A stretch of 43,879 nucleotides of DNA from Balnearium lithotrophicum (GTDB taxonomy: Bacteria; Aquificota; Aquificia; Desulfurobacteriales; Desulfurobacteriaceae): positions 1 to 43,879 of the forward strand of contig NZ_FXTM01000019.1 in the NCBI RefSeq assembly GCF_900182585.1, read 5' to 3'. The position numbers and the translations under genes were made by a program. How positions within the stretch are numbered: position 1 is the first letter of the stretch; every line of letters begins with the position of its first letter. Under the pieces are notes generated by a model. The model was not told the origin of the DNA. It was given only the letters and a program-made list of their open reading frames with translations, and did not search any database. Below are positions 16,562-24,849 of the stretch, piece by piece.

Positions 16562-17056
16562 CTATGTTGGATATGCAGTTAGAACAATGAAACCAAACCT
16601 TTTGTCCTTTTTCAAGACTATTCTTGCACTCTTACACACTCTCTCAGTGTAATAACCCCTTCCCCTTACTACCTTTATTCCTATCGGTTTTTCTCCCCTG
16701 TAGATTAGAACTAATTTGTTGGGAGCTCTGCTGTTTAAAAGCCACTCTTTAATTCTATTTCTGTTTTCTGAAATAGCCCTTCTAACAACCTCTTCTGCAG
16801 TTCTTAAATCGTAAAAAGAACTTGCACTCCTTAATCTTGGCTCACTTTCAAGTCTTTCTACAAGCCACTTATAGTTCTTCCCGACGTGTCTTCTTATCGT
16901 ATGTCCTCCAACTGTTTCGTAGAACTTCAATCCCCTGTAGTTAAGCTCGGTTAGGGTCTCTCTTTTTACCTTCTCTCCACCTGAAAAACAGCTGTAGAGG
17001 GTAACTGGAAAAATCAGGAGGAGGATAGAAATTATTAACGTTAATATCCTCTTCAT
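16562..17056 (-). CDS. Lipoprotein with CdiA-CT RNase A-like toxin domain
   Basis: A 164-aa protein. Residues 1-22 are a lipoprotein signal (KR then a hydrophobic run) with lipobox LYSC, making C23 the acylated N-terminus. The remainder fits the bacterial RNase A-like fold found at the C-terminus of contact-dependent inhibition toxins: GGHTIRRHVGK (50-60), RLRSASSFYDLRTAEEVV (74-91), IKEWL, and a terminal FIVLTAYP. Catalytic candidates are H57, R68 (11 residues later), T160 and Y162. These spacings match what I recall for the Yersinia kristensenii toxin (His, Arg+11, Thr-x-Tyr near the end). There is no CdiA filament or CdiB here, so the toxin domain stands alone. It is very basic. The next gene is the putative immunity protein. 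Confidence 0.8.
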   Translation of the reverse strand: MKRILTLIISILLLIFPVTLYSCFSGGEKVKRETLTELNYRGLKFYETVGGHTIRRHVGKNYKWLVERLESEPRLRSASSFYDLRTAEEVVRRAISENRNRIKEWLLNSRAPNKLVLIYRGEKPIGIKVVRGRGYYTERVCKSARIVLKKDKRFGFIVLTAYPT

Positions 17057-17133
17057 TCTTACCTCCGTTGAATTTAGTTGAATTTATTTTTTAAAAAAAC
17101 TACATTAGTCTTGTAATCCAATCGGGAGGAAAA

Positions 17134-18165
17134 ATGGCGAAGTTTATCGATAGAGCTAAAATATTTGTCCAGGGAGGACACGGAGGCAACGGCTGTGTTG
17201 CATTTAGAAGGGAGAAGTTCGTTCCTAAAGGTGGCCCCTCTGGAGGCAGTGGCGGTAAGGGAGGAGACGTTGTCTTAGTTGCCGATAGAAACGTCCACAC
17301 ACTCCTTGACTTTAAGTATAGGAGGCACTACAGGGCTGAAAGGGGAAGACACGGAGAGGGAAACAAGAGAAGCGGAAAGAGTGGAGAGGACCTAATAATT
17401 AAGGTTCCCGTAGGAACGGTTGTAAGGAATGCAGAGACTGGAGAGGTGATTGGAGACCTGACTGAACACGGGCAGAGGTTGATAGTTGCCAAGGGGGGAA
17501 GAGGAGGAAGGGGAAATGCAGCCTTTGCAACACCTACAAGGAGAGCTCCCGACTTTGCAGAGCCAGGTGAACCTGGAGAGGAGAGATGGATAGAACTTGA
17601 ACTCAAACTCCTTGCAGATATAGGCCTTATAGGTTTTCCAAACGCTGGAAAGTCAACCTTCCTCTCTAAAATTTCTGCAGCAAAACCGGAAATTGCAGAC
17701 TATCCGTTTACAACGTTGAGGCCAATTTTGGGAGTTACGAGAGTGGGGGACCACTCCTTTGTAGTTGCGGACATCCCAGGGCTTATAGAGGGAGCTCACA
17801 GGGGAAAAGGTTTAGGTCATGAGTTTTTAAAGCATATTGAAAGAACAAAACTGTTACTCCACCTCATAGATTTAACGGACCAGACAAGGTCTCCTGAGGA
17901 GGCTTTTGAGGCCATAAATAGGGAGTTGGAGCTCTACTCCCCAGAGCTCTCAAAGAAACCTCAAATCGTTGTTGGAACGAAAATCGATGCACTTTCAGAC
18001 CGCTCCATTCTAAACAGGCTCAAGGAGTACTTCTCCAAAAAAGGTTATCCTTTCTTTGCAGTTTCTGCTGTAACTGGAGAGGGGATGGATAGGCTTATGA
18101 GCTTTGTTTCCCAGAAATTAAAGGAGCTTGAGAATGTTCAGAAGAGCAAGGAGAATAGTAGTTAA
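17134..18165 (+). CDS. obgE: Obg-family GTPase (ObgE/CgtA)
   Basis: An essential GTPase linked to late assembly of the 50S ribosomal subunit and to stress responses. It has a glycine-rich Obg fold (residues 1-158, with GGHGGNGCVAFRREKFVPKGG and AKGGRGGRGN), then a G domain with G1 GFPNAGKST, switch-region YPFTTLRP, G3 DIPGLIEGA, G4 as GTKID instead of NKxD, and G5 SAV. The protein is 343 aa, the length of forms without a large C-terminal extension. The ATG follows GGGAGGAAAA. It is divergent from the toxin gene, separated by 77 bases, and overlaps proB. Confidence 0.97.
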   Translation: MAKFIDRAKIFVQGGHGGNGCVAFRREKFVPKGGPSGGSGGKGGDVVLVADRNVHTLLDFKYRRHYRAERGRHGEGNKRSGKSGEDLIIKVPVGTVVRNAETGEVIGDLTEHGQRLIVAKGGRGGRGNAAFATPTRRAPDFAEPGEPGEERWIELELKLLADIGLIGFPNAGKSTFLSKISAAKPEIADYPFTTLRPILGVTRVGDHSFVVADIPGLIEGAHRGKGLGHEFLKHIERTKLLLHLIDLTDQTRSPEEAFEAINRELELYSPELSKKPQIVVGTKIDALSDRSILNRLKEYFSKKGYPFFAVSAVTGEGMDRLMSFVSQKLKELENVQKSKENSS

Positions 18166-19198
18166 GGTAGGTTCTCAGCTTTTAGCTGGCGAAACCGGAC
18201 TGAACAGGGAGTTTATTCTTAACGTAGCCTCTCAAATTGCCAAGTTAAAGGAGGCAGGGAGAGAAGTTATTCTGGTAAGTTCTGGGGCAGTCCTTGCAGG
18301 TATAAAGGCCTTAGGTTTTAACAGGAAGCCCTTTTCACTTGCCGAAAAACAGGCTCTCTCTGCAATCGGTCAACCATATCTCCTTGCAGAGTACAGGAGA
18401 GCCTTTAAGGAGTTTGGTGTTGAGGTTGCCCAGGTTCTCCTGACTGCAGAGGATTTAAGGTCTAAGGAGAGATTTTTAAATGCAAGGAATACGTTTGAAT
18501 CCCTCCTGAAGTTTGGAGTCGTCCCCATTGTTAATGAAAACGATACAGTTTCAACGGAGGAGATTCAGATTGGCGACAACGACAATCTATCTGCCCACGT
18601 TTCAGTTGTCGTCGAGGCTGAACTCCTCATTATGCTAACAACTGCAAAGGGTATATACGATAAAGACCCTCTTAAAAATCCCGATGCAAGGCTGATTCCC
18701 GTTGTTGAGGATGAGAGGGAGCTCTTTAGGGTATGCGACTTTTCCTGTAAAACCTCCTTCGGCACTGGAGGTATGGGAACAAAGGTTGAGGCTGCATTAA
18801 AGGCTGTAAAAAAGGGAATTCCCGTTATTGTTGCAGGAGGAAACGAAGATAACGTTCTTCAGAGAATTGTAAATGGAGAGAGATTGGGAACCCTATTCCT
18901 GCCGAAGAAGGTTTTGAGGGCAAAGGGATACAGAATTCTCTATTTGATGGAGCCAAAGGGGAAAATTTTCGTAGATAGGGGAGCAGAAGAGGCCATTGTA
19001 AACTTTGGAAAGAGTTTACTTTCAAAGGGGATTAAACACTGGGAGGGCGAATTTAGAAAGGGCGATGCCGTAGAGGTCTATTCAGAAAGGGGAGAGTTGA
19101 TAGGAAAGGGAATTTCAAGGTGCAGCAGTAGCGAGATTGAGAAGAAAAAGGTTTGCATCCACAGGGACGACTTTGTACTGATAAAGGAAGGAGTATAA
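18134..19198 (+). CDS. proB: Glutamate 5-kinase
   Basis: Phosphorylates glutamate to start proline synthesis. An amino acid kinase domain carries KVGSQLL, LVSSGAVLAGI, NENDTVS and FGTGGMGTKVEAA. A C-terminal PUA domain follows (about 275-354, from GKIFVDRGA through GISRCSSSEI), as in bacterial ProB. I choose ATG at 18134 because AAGGAG ends seven bases before it; the in-frame TTG at 18128 is too close to that site. The gene overlaps the 3' end of obgE by about 32 bases, a coupling often seen for obgE-proB. proA is not nearby. Confidence 0.96.
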   Translation: MFRRARRIVVKVGSQLLAGETGLNREFILNVASQIAKLKEAGREVILVSSGAVLAGIKALGFNRKPFSLAEKQALSAIGQPYLLAEYRRAFKEFGVEVAQVLLTAEDLRSKERFLNARNTFESLLKFGVVPIVNENDTVSTEEIQIGDNDNLSAHVSVVVEAELLIMLTTAKGIYDKDPLKNPDARLIPVVEDERELFRVCDFSCKTSFGTGGMGTKVEAALKAVKKGIPVIVAGGNEDNVLQRIVNGERLGTLFLPKKVLRAKGYRILYLMEPKGKIFVDRGAEEAIVNFGKSLLSKGIKHWEGEFRKGDAVEVYSERGELIGKGISRCSSSEIEKKKVCIHRDDFVLIKEGV

Positions 19199-19239
19199 AG
19201 ATAATGGAGTTTAAGAAACTTTTAAGAATAGAGCTCTAA

Positions 19240-20091
19240 ATGATGATATGTAGGAAATTCCTTAGAAAGAACTCCTTTATTTCTTATCTAATTTTTGCCG
19301 TCTGTGACCTGTTTGAGTCGGACTACATGTTCTATGCTGCCTCGATAGCTTACTATACCTTAATGTCAATAATTCCCCTTTTTATATTTCTCTTTTTCTT
19401 AGGAATGGTCATTTTTCATACAAATTTTCAAGAGTTCATTCCAAAGGAGTTTTTGAACTCCCCTTTAAAGCCGATAATCAACCAGATAAACCAGGTAATT
19501 AACAGTTCAGGAATAATAAGTGGAACGGCAGCTCTTGTAATGCTCTGGTTTTCAAGAGGAATATTTCTTTCTATTGAAAGGTCATTCTGTGAGATTTTAA
19601 GGGTAGACAACCCTGCCGGTTTTATTTACAGGCACTTAGTTATAGTTCTCGTAATACTTTTGCTTTGGGCTCTTATGTTCATGTTCTATGTAGCCCACTA
19701 TCTACTTGCCTTTCTGCTTCCTCAGTTTCCAGCCCTCTCCTTTTTATCTTCACTTGTAGCACCGTTACTTCTATTTATCATTCTACTGTCCATATACTAC
19801 TTCCTCCTGCCTATATCCCTTCCCATTTCATTTATGGTTAGAATCTCACTAATTGTTTTTTTCCTCCTTGCACTCTTTGAGAGGTTTTTCGTTTGGTTCA
19901 TAGTTAACGTCTCAAAGGTGAGTATTCTCTACAGTTCCTTTGCTGCGGTAATAATTTTTCTCCTTTGGATATACTACTCTGCAACCGTTATACTCTTAGG
20001 TGTAGGAATTGTCAAAGGAAAGGTAATTGCAGAGGGAGAGGTCAATGAGAATAGTAAAGAAAGTAAAGGAGATGCAGGGGATAGGAACTAA
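19240..20091 (+). CDS. YihY/BrkB-family inner-membrane protein
   Basis: A 283-aa protein with about six hydrophobic segments. It carries the family N-terminal signature [18 protein letters not shown] (residues 34-51) and the later [17 protein letters not shown] near the C-terminus. The family was once labelled RNase BN, an assignment now abandoned; its true role (possibly export or envelope integrity) is unsettled, so I give only the family. The N-terminal Met is one of two consecutive ATGs. The preceding 41 bases show no clear promoter or ribosome-binding site. Its 3' end overlaps panC by 47 bases. Confidence 0.88.
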   Translation: MMICRKFLRKNSFISYLIFAVCDLFESDYMFYAASIAYYTLMSIIPLFIFLFFLGMVIFHTNFQEFIPKEFLNSPLKPIINQINQVINSSGIISGTAALVMLWFSRGIFLSIERSFCEILRVDNPAGFIYRHLVIVLVILLLWALMFMFYVAHYLLAFLLPQFPALSFLSSLVAPLLLFIILLSIYYFLLPISLPISFMVRISLIVFFLLALFERFFVWFIVNVSKVSILYSSFAAVIIFLLWIYYSATVILLGVGIVKGKVIAEGEVNENSKESKGDAGDRN

Positions 20092-20896
20092 CCTCCTTAA
20101 AACCGGAAAGGAGGTCGGCTTTGTTCCTACAATGGGTTACCTTCATGAGGGCCACTTAAGTCTTATAAGAAGGGCAAGGAGAGAAAATGACGTTGTAATC
20201 GTTAGTGTGTTTGTTAACCCTACTCAATTTGGCCCGAACGAAGACTTTGATAGGTATCCAAGGAATTTAGAGAGGGATGCAGAGCTTTGTAGGAAGGAAG
20301 GAGTTGATTTTCTCTTTAACCCTTCCGATGATGAAATGTACCCTGAGGGTTTCTCAACATTTGTTGAAGTAGGAGGCTTAACTGAGAGTTTGTGTGGAAG
20401 GAGCCGACCGGGACACTTTAGGGGTGTTGCAACAGTTGTAACGAAGCTTTTAAACATTGTTCGGCCAACAAGAGCTTACTTTGGAGAAAAGGACTTTCAG
20501 CAACTTCAGGTTATAAAAAGGCTTGTTAGGGATTTGAACATTCCTGTTGAAATAGTAGGATGCCCAATTGTTAGGGAAAAGGATGGTCTTGCTATGAGTT
20601 CGAGAAATGTATACCTCTCGGAGGAAGAGAGGGAATCGGCACTCTCCCTCTACAGAGGATTGAAACTTGCAAAGGAGCTCTTTGAAAACGGGGAAAGGAA
20701 TCCTGAGGTAATAAAGGAAAAAGTCAGAGACTTTATCCTTTCACACCCTAAGACAAAAATTGACTATGTAGAAATCGTTTCCCCGGAGAGCTTGAAACCT
20801 GTATGTAAAGTGAAGGAAGGGGATGTAATAGCTCTTGCTGTCTTTGTAGGAAATACGAGGCTTATAGATAACTACACGTTTGGAAGGGAACTCTAA
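20045..20896 (+). CDS. panC: Pantothenate synthetase
   Basis: Joins pantoate and beta-alanine with ATP to make pantothenate, the precursor of coenzyme A. It carries [15 protein letters not shown] (nucleotidylyltransferase HIGH-type site), [21 protein letters not shown], a [16 protein letters not shown] segment and KMS-like MSSRN. I take ATG at 20045, giving 283 aa starting [11 protein letters not shown], because GAGGGAGAGG lies just upstream; the in-frame TTG at 20027 precedes that site. It sits inside the 3' end of the BrkB-family gene, so it is probably coupled. Confidence 0.97.
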   Translation: MRIVKKVKEMQGIGTNLLKTGKEVGFVPTMGYLHEGHLSLIRRARRENDVVIVSVFVNPTQFGPNEDFDRYPRNLERDAELCRKEGVDFLFNPSDDEMYPEGFSTFVEVGGLTESLCGRSRPGHFRGVATVVTKLLNIVRPTRAYFGEKDFQQLQVIKRLVRDLNIPVEIVGCPIVREKDGLAMSSRNVYLSEEERESALSLYRGLKLAKELFENGERNPEVIKEKVRDFILSHPKTKIDYVEIVSPESLKPVCKVKEGDVIALAVFVGNTRLIDNYTFGREL

Positions 20897-20931
20897 TATA
20901 ATAAACTTAAAATTAAAGAGAGGAGAGTCTG

Positions 20932-21333
20932 ATGGTCTACGAAATAACATTAAAAACTACAGGAAGAGACCAGTTTATAGATATTACAAGACAGGTGGAA
21001 TCAGTGGTTCTTCAGTCTGGGGTAAAGAAGGGAATTTGCGTTATTTACGTTCCCCATACTACTGCAGGAGTTACGATTAACGAAAATGCAGACCCAACGG
21101 TAAGAAAGGATATTATTAAAACTTTGGATAAGCTAATTCCCTGGAGAGAACCATTTTACGAGCATGCTGAAGGGAACTCTGCGGCCCACATAAAGTCCTC
21201 CCTTATAGGGTGCAACCAGACGGTAATCATTCAGGAAGGAAGGCTCCTCCTTGGAACTTGGCAGGGAATCTACTTCTGTGAATTTGACGGTCCCAGGACG
21301 AGAAGGGTTTTTGTGAAGGTAATTCCAGAGTAA
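20932..21333 (+). CDS. YjbQ/UPF0047 family protein
   Basis: A 133-aa single-domain protein with the family's conserved blocks: IYVPHTTAGVTINENADP, the histidine-rich EHAEGNSAAHIKSS, and LLGTWQGIYFCEFDGPR. Some homologues show weak thiamine-phosphate synthase activity, giving the database name secondary thiamine-phosphate synthase; the physiological role is unclear. RBS GGAGAG precedes the ATG. The stop codon is two bases from the 3' end of the convergent RNase P RNA. A thiamine-binding-type protein lies just beyond rnpB, which may or may not be related. Confidence 0.93.
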   Translation: MVYEITLKTTGRDQFIDITRQVESVVLQSGVKKGICVIYVPHTTAGVTINENADPTVRKDIIKTLDKLIPWREPFYEHAEGNSAAHIKSSLIGCNQTVIIQEGRLLLGTWQGIYFCEFDGPRTRRVFVKVIPE

Positions 21334-21335
21334 CT

Positions 21336-21662
21336 GGGAGCAGGCCGTAAGCCGGGTTCTGTTTTTAAGGGAGTCATTTATCTGTGCAGCTTACCCACCG
21401 GCATCGGGCGGGCCACCCTCAAGCGCCGGCCTATTTAGCCTTGCTCCGGGAGGGGGTTGCCGTGCCTCTCCTCCTTACGGAGAAGAGCGGTGGTCCCTTA
21501 CACCACCTTTTCACCCTTACCACCTTTTAGGTGGCGGTCTCTTTTCTGTGGCCCTTCCGCAGGGTCGCCCCTGCCCGGCTCAACGCCGGCTCCCTGCCCT
21601 GTGGAGCCCGGACTTTCCTCTCAAAGGGTCTTCCCCTTTGAGCGACTCCCCGTCCTGCTCCC
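21336..21662 (-). ncRNA. rnpB: RNase P RNA
   Basis: On the minus strand these 327 bases carry the universal core of bacterial RNase P RNA: GAGGAAAGTCCGGGCTCC near the 5' end (P4 and flanking region), GGTAAGGGTGAAAAGG in the middle, GGAGCAAGGC, and AACCCGGCTTA near the 3' end. The termini pair perfectly (GGGAGCAGG with CCTGCTCCC) as helix P1, which sets the ends. It looks like the ancestral type A. It is the catalytic RNA that trims tRNA 5' leaders. Just upstream on the minus strand is the AT-rich TATATTTATAGT, a likely -10. An open frame on the plus strand across it is spurious. Confidence 0.96.
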
Positions 21663-21682
21663 ACTATAAATATAGGCATTTT

Positions 21683-21997
21683 CTACTTTTTTACCTCTTT
21701 CCCTAATTTTCTCTCAACTGACCTTATCTTTTGCTCCAGTCTGTTTGACCTTCCTTTCCTTATATCAAACTTTACAACGGAATATACTCTATTACAGTCG
21801 GGTTCCAGAAGCTCGTAAGCTTTCTTAATTATGGAAAGGGCTTCATCCATAGTTTCTGTTTCAAAAACAGTTCCCATAGGGGTTAACCTGTAAGGAATGC
21901 CGCTCTCATCTATCATTTTAATTATTCTTGAAACGTAGGAGCTTACACTTTCACCCTTATCTGTAGGAAACATTGCAAATTCGACCAAGACGGACAT
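21683..21997 (-). CDS. MTH1187/YkoF-type thiamine-binding family protein (UPF0045)
   Basis: A 104-aa ferredoxin-like-fold protein. The conserved opening SVLVEFAMFPTDKGESVS and the segment IPYRLTPMGTVFETE define the MTH1187 family. Members bind thiamine or a related pyrimidine and form tetramers; the cellular role is not established. It lies directly upstream of rnpB on the same strand, about 20 bases apart, and divergent from the HerA-like gene. Its own upstream interval is only about 60 bases and shared with that gene. Confidence 0.87.
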   Translation of the reverse strand: MSVLVEFAMFPTDKGESVSSYVSRIIKMIDESGIPYRLTPMGTVFETETMDEALSIIKKAYELLEPDCNRVYSVVKFDIRKGRSNRLEQKIRSVERKLGKEVKK

Positions 21998-22059
21998 TCT
22001 TTCCTCCCCTATTTACTTTCTCTCTATAATTTAACTTCTGAATACTGATGGAGGAAAGT

Positions 22060-23574
22060 ATGGAAAGAAAAACGATAGGCGTTTGTGTAGGGGAAATTAC
22101 AACTTCGGAAGCTGAGTTTATAAGTGGTAGTAAGGTAGCTTTAGGTGACTACGTTGAACTTAGTTACGATGGCTACAACGTTTTAGGTTTTGTTAAGGAG
22201 ATTAAGAGGCTCAACCGCTCTTTGACAAGTGAGTTAGACCCTGAGGACGTTGAAAAGGTCAGAAAGTTCTCAAAGGGGAATTCAATTTTTTACGGAAAGG
22301 TATCAATACTTGGGGACCCAGATAGGAGGATGTTTATTCCAAGGATACCACCTGAGCCCGGAACGGTTATCTACGAAGCAAGTAGCGAGACACTAAAGAA
22401 GGTCTTTGGAGAGGAGGGAGAGAGCAAGATAGAGGTGGGGAACCTATTAACAAGACCTGAGGTTTCAGTTTATATAGATGTCAACAGCATAGTTACAAGG
22501 CACCTTGCGGTTCTTGCAATAACGGGAGGAGGAAAGTCAAACACTGTCTCGGTAATTCTTGAAGGACTCTTGGAGAAGGATGGAACTATCCTCGTTTTTG
22601 ATATGCACGGAGAGTACGTAAACTTTGAAATGGAGAAGAACGGAGCTCTCGTTGTCAAAAGAATTGACCTTTTTCTCAATCCTGTTAAGCTGAGCTATCA
22701 CGAGTTTAGGCTCTTTGCAAACGTTGACGACAGTGCCTACATACAGGACAGGTACTTAAGGAGAGCTTTTAAAGAAACGATAGAGGCAATTTCAGATGGA
22801 ACTATTCAAGCTGAGGAATTCTGGGGTTACCTTGAGGGAAAACTAACCGAGTGGGCAAACGATGAAAACTATAAGGACGATAGAAAGTCAATAACCGGGG
22901 TTCTTAACAAGGTTGAGGATATGAAGGAGGCCTACGGGGAGCTCTTTGCCCTCAACCAGTCACCGATAGTAGAACAGATAGAGTTTGGAAGGTTAAATGT
23001 GATAGACCTTTCCCACGTTGATGAGAAGATTGCAGACATTGTTGTAAGTCACGTTTTAAGAAACGTCCTTGATGCAAGAAAGAGGTTCATTAGGGAAGGA
23101 AACGGATTGGAGTTTCCCCTCTTTATGGTTCTTGAGGAGGCCCACATACTTGCTTCATCAACGATAAACACCCGCTCACGGTACTGGATTTCAAGGATTG
23201 CGAGGGAAGGTAGGAAGTTTGGCCTCGGCCTGTGTTTGGTTACTCAAAGACCGAAAGCCTTGGATTCAAACGCACTCTCCCAGGCAAACAACATGATAAT
23301 CTTAAGGCTTGTGGAACCGGGAGACCAGAGACACGTTCAGCAGGCTTCAGAGTCCCTAAGTGCCGACCTCGTCAACCAGCTTCCCTCTCTAAACGTTGGA
23401 GAGGCTCTCCTCATGGGACAGATGATTTCAGTTCCCGCACTTGTGAAGATAAGATTGGCAAGAGCAAAGAGGGGAGGAAACGACATAAATGCCGTTGAGG
23501 AGTGGAAAAAGTACAGAGAGAGGAAAAGTAAGGTAAACTCTGTTCTTGACAGCATTTTAGACCCGGAGTTTTAG
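22060..23574 (+). CDS. HerA-like ATPase (HAS-barrel plus FtsK/HerA motor domain)
   Basis: A 504-aa hexameric DNA-translocase-type ATPase. An N-terminal HAS-barrel (IGVCVGEI through LGFVKEI) is followed by the motor. Walker A is TGGGKSN (155-161), a variant of the usual TGxGKS. FDMHGEY follows the next strand, Walker B is LFMVLEEAHIL, and the arginine and sensor region is SRIAREGRKFGLGLCLVTQRP. HerA usually works with the NurA nuclease in end resection or as the motor of defence complexes; no NurA is nearby. I use ATG at 22060 because GGAGG lies five bases upstream; the ATG at 22048 has no such site. Its stop abuts the ATG of the CDF gene. Confidence 0.9.
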   Translation: MERKTIGVCVGEITTSEAEFISGSKVALGDYVELSYDGYNVLGFVKEIKRLNRSLTSELDPEDVEKVRKFSKGNSIFYGKVSILGDPDRRMFIPRIPPEPGTVIYEASSETLKKVFGEEGESKIEVGNLLTRPEVSVYIDVNSIVTRHLAVLAITGGGKSNTVSVILEGLLEKDGTILVFDMHGEYVNFEMEKNGALVVKRIDLFLNPVKLSYHEFRLFANVDDSAYIQDRYLRRAFKETIEAISDGTIQAEEFWGYLEGKLTEWANDENYKDDRKSITGVLNKVEDMKEAYGELFALNQSPIVEQIEFGRLNVIDLSHVDEKIADIVVSHVLRNVLDARKRFIREGNGLEFPLFMVLEEAHILASSTINTRSRYWISRIAREGRKFGLGLCLVTQRPKALDSNALSQANNMIILRLVEPGDQRHVQQASESLSADLVNQLPSLNVGEALLMGQMISVPALVKIRLARAKRGGNDINAVEEWKKYRERKSKVNSVLDSILDPEF

Positions 23575-24849
23575 ATGGAAATCATTAGGGAAAAGAGGAA
23601 AGTTGCTCTATACTCTGTTTTTGTAAATCTCTTTCTGACTGTTCTTAAACTCTCAGCCGGTTTGGTTTCAAGTTCTCATTCTCTTATTGCAGATGGAATT
23701 CACTCTCTGGCAGACCTTGCAGCCTCCCTCTCGGTCTATGCAGGTATAGTTATGGCAAATATGAAGGTTAAAGAGTTTCCCTACGGCCTCTACAAGGTTG
23801 AAAACTTTGTTTCCCTTCTAAGTGCATTTGCTATATTCTTTGCAGGTTATGAAATTCTAAAGGAAACCTTCTTTGAGGGGAGCTCCCACAGGATAGAAAA
23901 CCTCCCCGTTGCTGTAGGTGCAGTTCTGATAACCATCCTCGTAACCTACTTCTTTTCAAAATTTGAGAGAAGAAAGGGGGAGGAACTTAACTCTCCAAGT
24001 CTTATAGCCGATTCGGAGCACATTAAGACAGATATGTTCTCAGCCCTCGTCGTTTTAGTTGGAGTTGTCGGAAGTTACTTAGGATATCCCATCGTTGAAA
24101 AGGTAGCCGTTCTAATCATTGTCCTCTTTATCTTCCACGCAGGTTACGAAATTCTCATTGAGGCATTAAAGGTTTTGTTGGATGCTTCAATTGACAGAGA
24201 TAGCCTCGAGAGGATAAGGAAATTGCTGCTCTCCCATCCCCTTGTTAAGGAGGTTAAGGAGATAACTGGAAGGAGCTCCGGCAGTTACAAGTTCATCGAG
24301 GCAGAGGTAAAGGTTGGAACGAACGACCTTAAAAGGGCTCACAGAGTAGTTCACGAGGTTGAGGCTAAGGTTAAGAGGGAGGTTCCATTTATAGAGAAGA
24401 TAATTATCCACTTTGAACCTGAGGAGAGGGAGGAAAAGAAGTACGCTATTTTTGTCTCTGGAAACAGGGTTTGCAGTAAGTTTGCAGAGTGCCCCCAAGT
24501 TCTCATTCTTGAAAGGGAGGGCAACCAGTGGAGGAGGGTAGAGGTTTTTGAGAATCCTGCTGTAAAAATAAAGTATGGAAGGTGCATAGAGCTTGTAGAA
24601 CTCCTTGCAAAGAAGGGTGTTAACTGTGTGGCTGTAAACAACCTTCCCTTGGGAAAGGGAGTTATATATGCCTTATCCGCTTACGGAATGGGAATGAAGT
24701 TGATACCTAAGGATGATTTGGACGAATTTTTAGAGGAGCTTAAGAGGAATCCCCACTGCGAACCACCGTTGGCAGTCTGGAATACATACACCTGCGATAT
24801 AGGAGGAGAAGTTGAAGGCTCAGGACTTGATAGAGAGGGACAGGGATAG
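23575..24849 (+). CDS. CDF cation efflux transporter fused to a NifX/NifB-like C-terminal domain
   Basis: A 424-aa protein. Residues 1-205 are a six-helix cation diffusion facilitator with transport-site residues D40, H43 and D47 (DGIHSLAD) in TM2 and H149/D153 (EHIKTD) in TM5. A cytoplasmic CDF regulatory domain follows at about 205-283. An extra domain (about 288-398) then reads YAIFVSGNRVCSKFAECPQ, then AVKIKYGRCIELVELLAKKGVNCVAV, then GVIYALSAYGMGMKLIP. This resembles the dinitrogenase iron-molybdenum cofactor-binding (NifX/NifY) fold. The tail holds several Cys/His (C300, C306, C337, C351, H394, C395, C407). CDFs export divalent metals such as Zn, Fe or Mn. The fused domain might sense metal or clusters, which is inference. 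Confidence 0.88.
   Translation: MEIIREKRKVALYSVFVNLFLTVLKLSAGLVSSSHSLIADGIHSLADLAASLSVYAGIVMANMKVKEFPYGLYKVENFVSLLSAFAIFFAGYEILKETFFEGSSHRIENLPVAVGAVLITILVTYFFSKFERRKGEELNSPSLIADSEHIKTDMFSALVVLVGVVGSYLGYPIVEKVAVLIIVLFIFHAGYEILIEALKVLLDASIDRDSLERIRKLLLSHPLVKEVKEITGRSSGSYKFIEAEVKVGTNDLKRAHRVVHEVEAKVKREVPFIEKIIIHFEPEEREEKKYAIFVSGNRVCSKFAECPQVLILEREGNQWRRVEVFENPAVKIKYGRCIELVELLAKKGVNCVAVNNLPLGKGVIYALSAYGMGMKLIPKDDLDEFLEELKRNPHCEPPLAVWNTYTCDIGGEVEGSGLDREGQG

Noticed and set aside
17100-17606. Long minus-strand frames rich in Pro/Ser opposite obgE
   Set aside because: They are antisense shadows of the glycine-rich Obg domain; the plus strand encodes a complete conserved protein.
21457-21669. 70-aa open frame, plus strand, proline- and serine-rich
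   Set aside because: It lies entirely across the complement of rnpB; its residues reflect RNA structure, and it has no ribosome-binding site.
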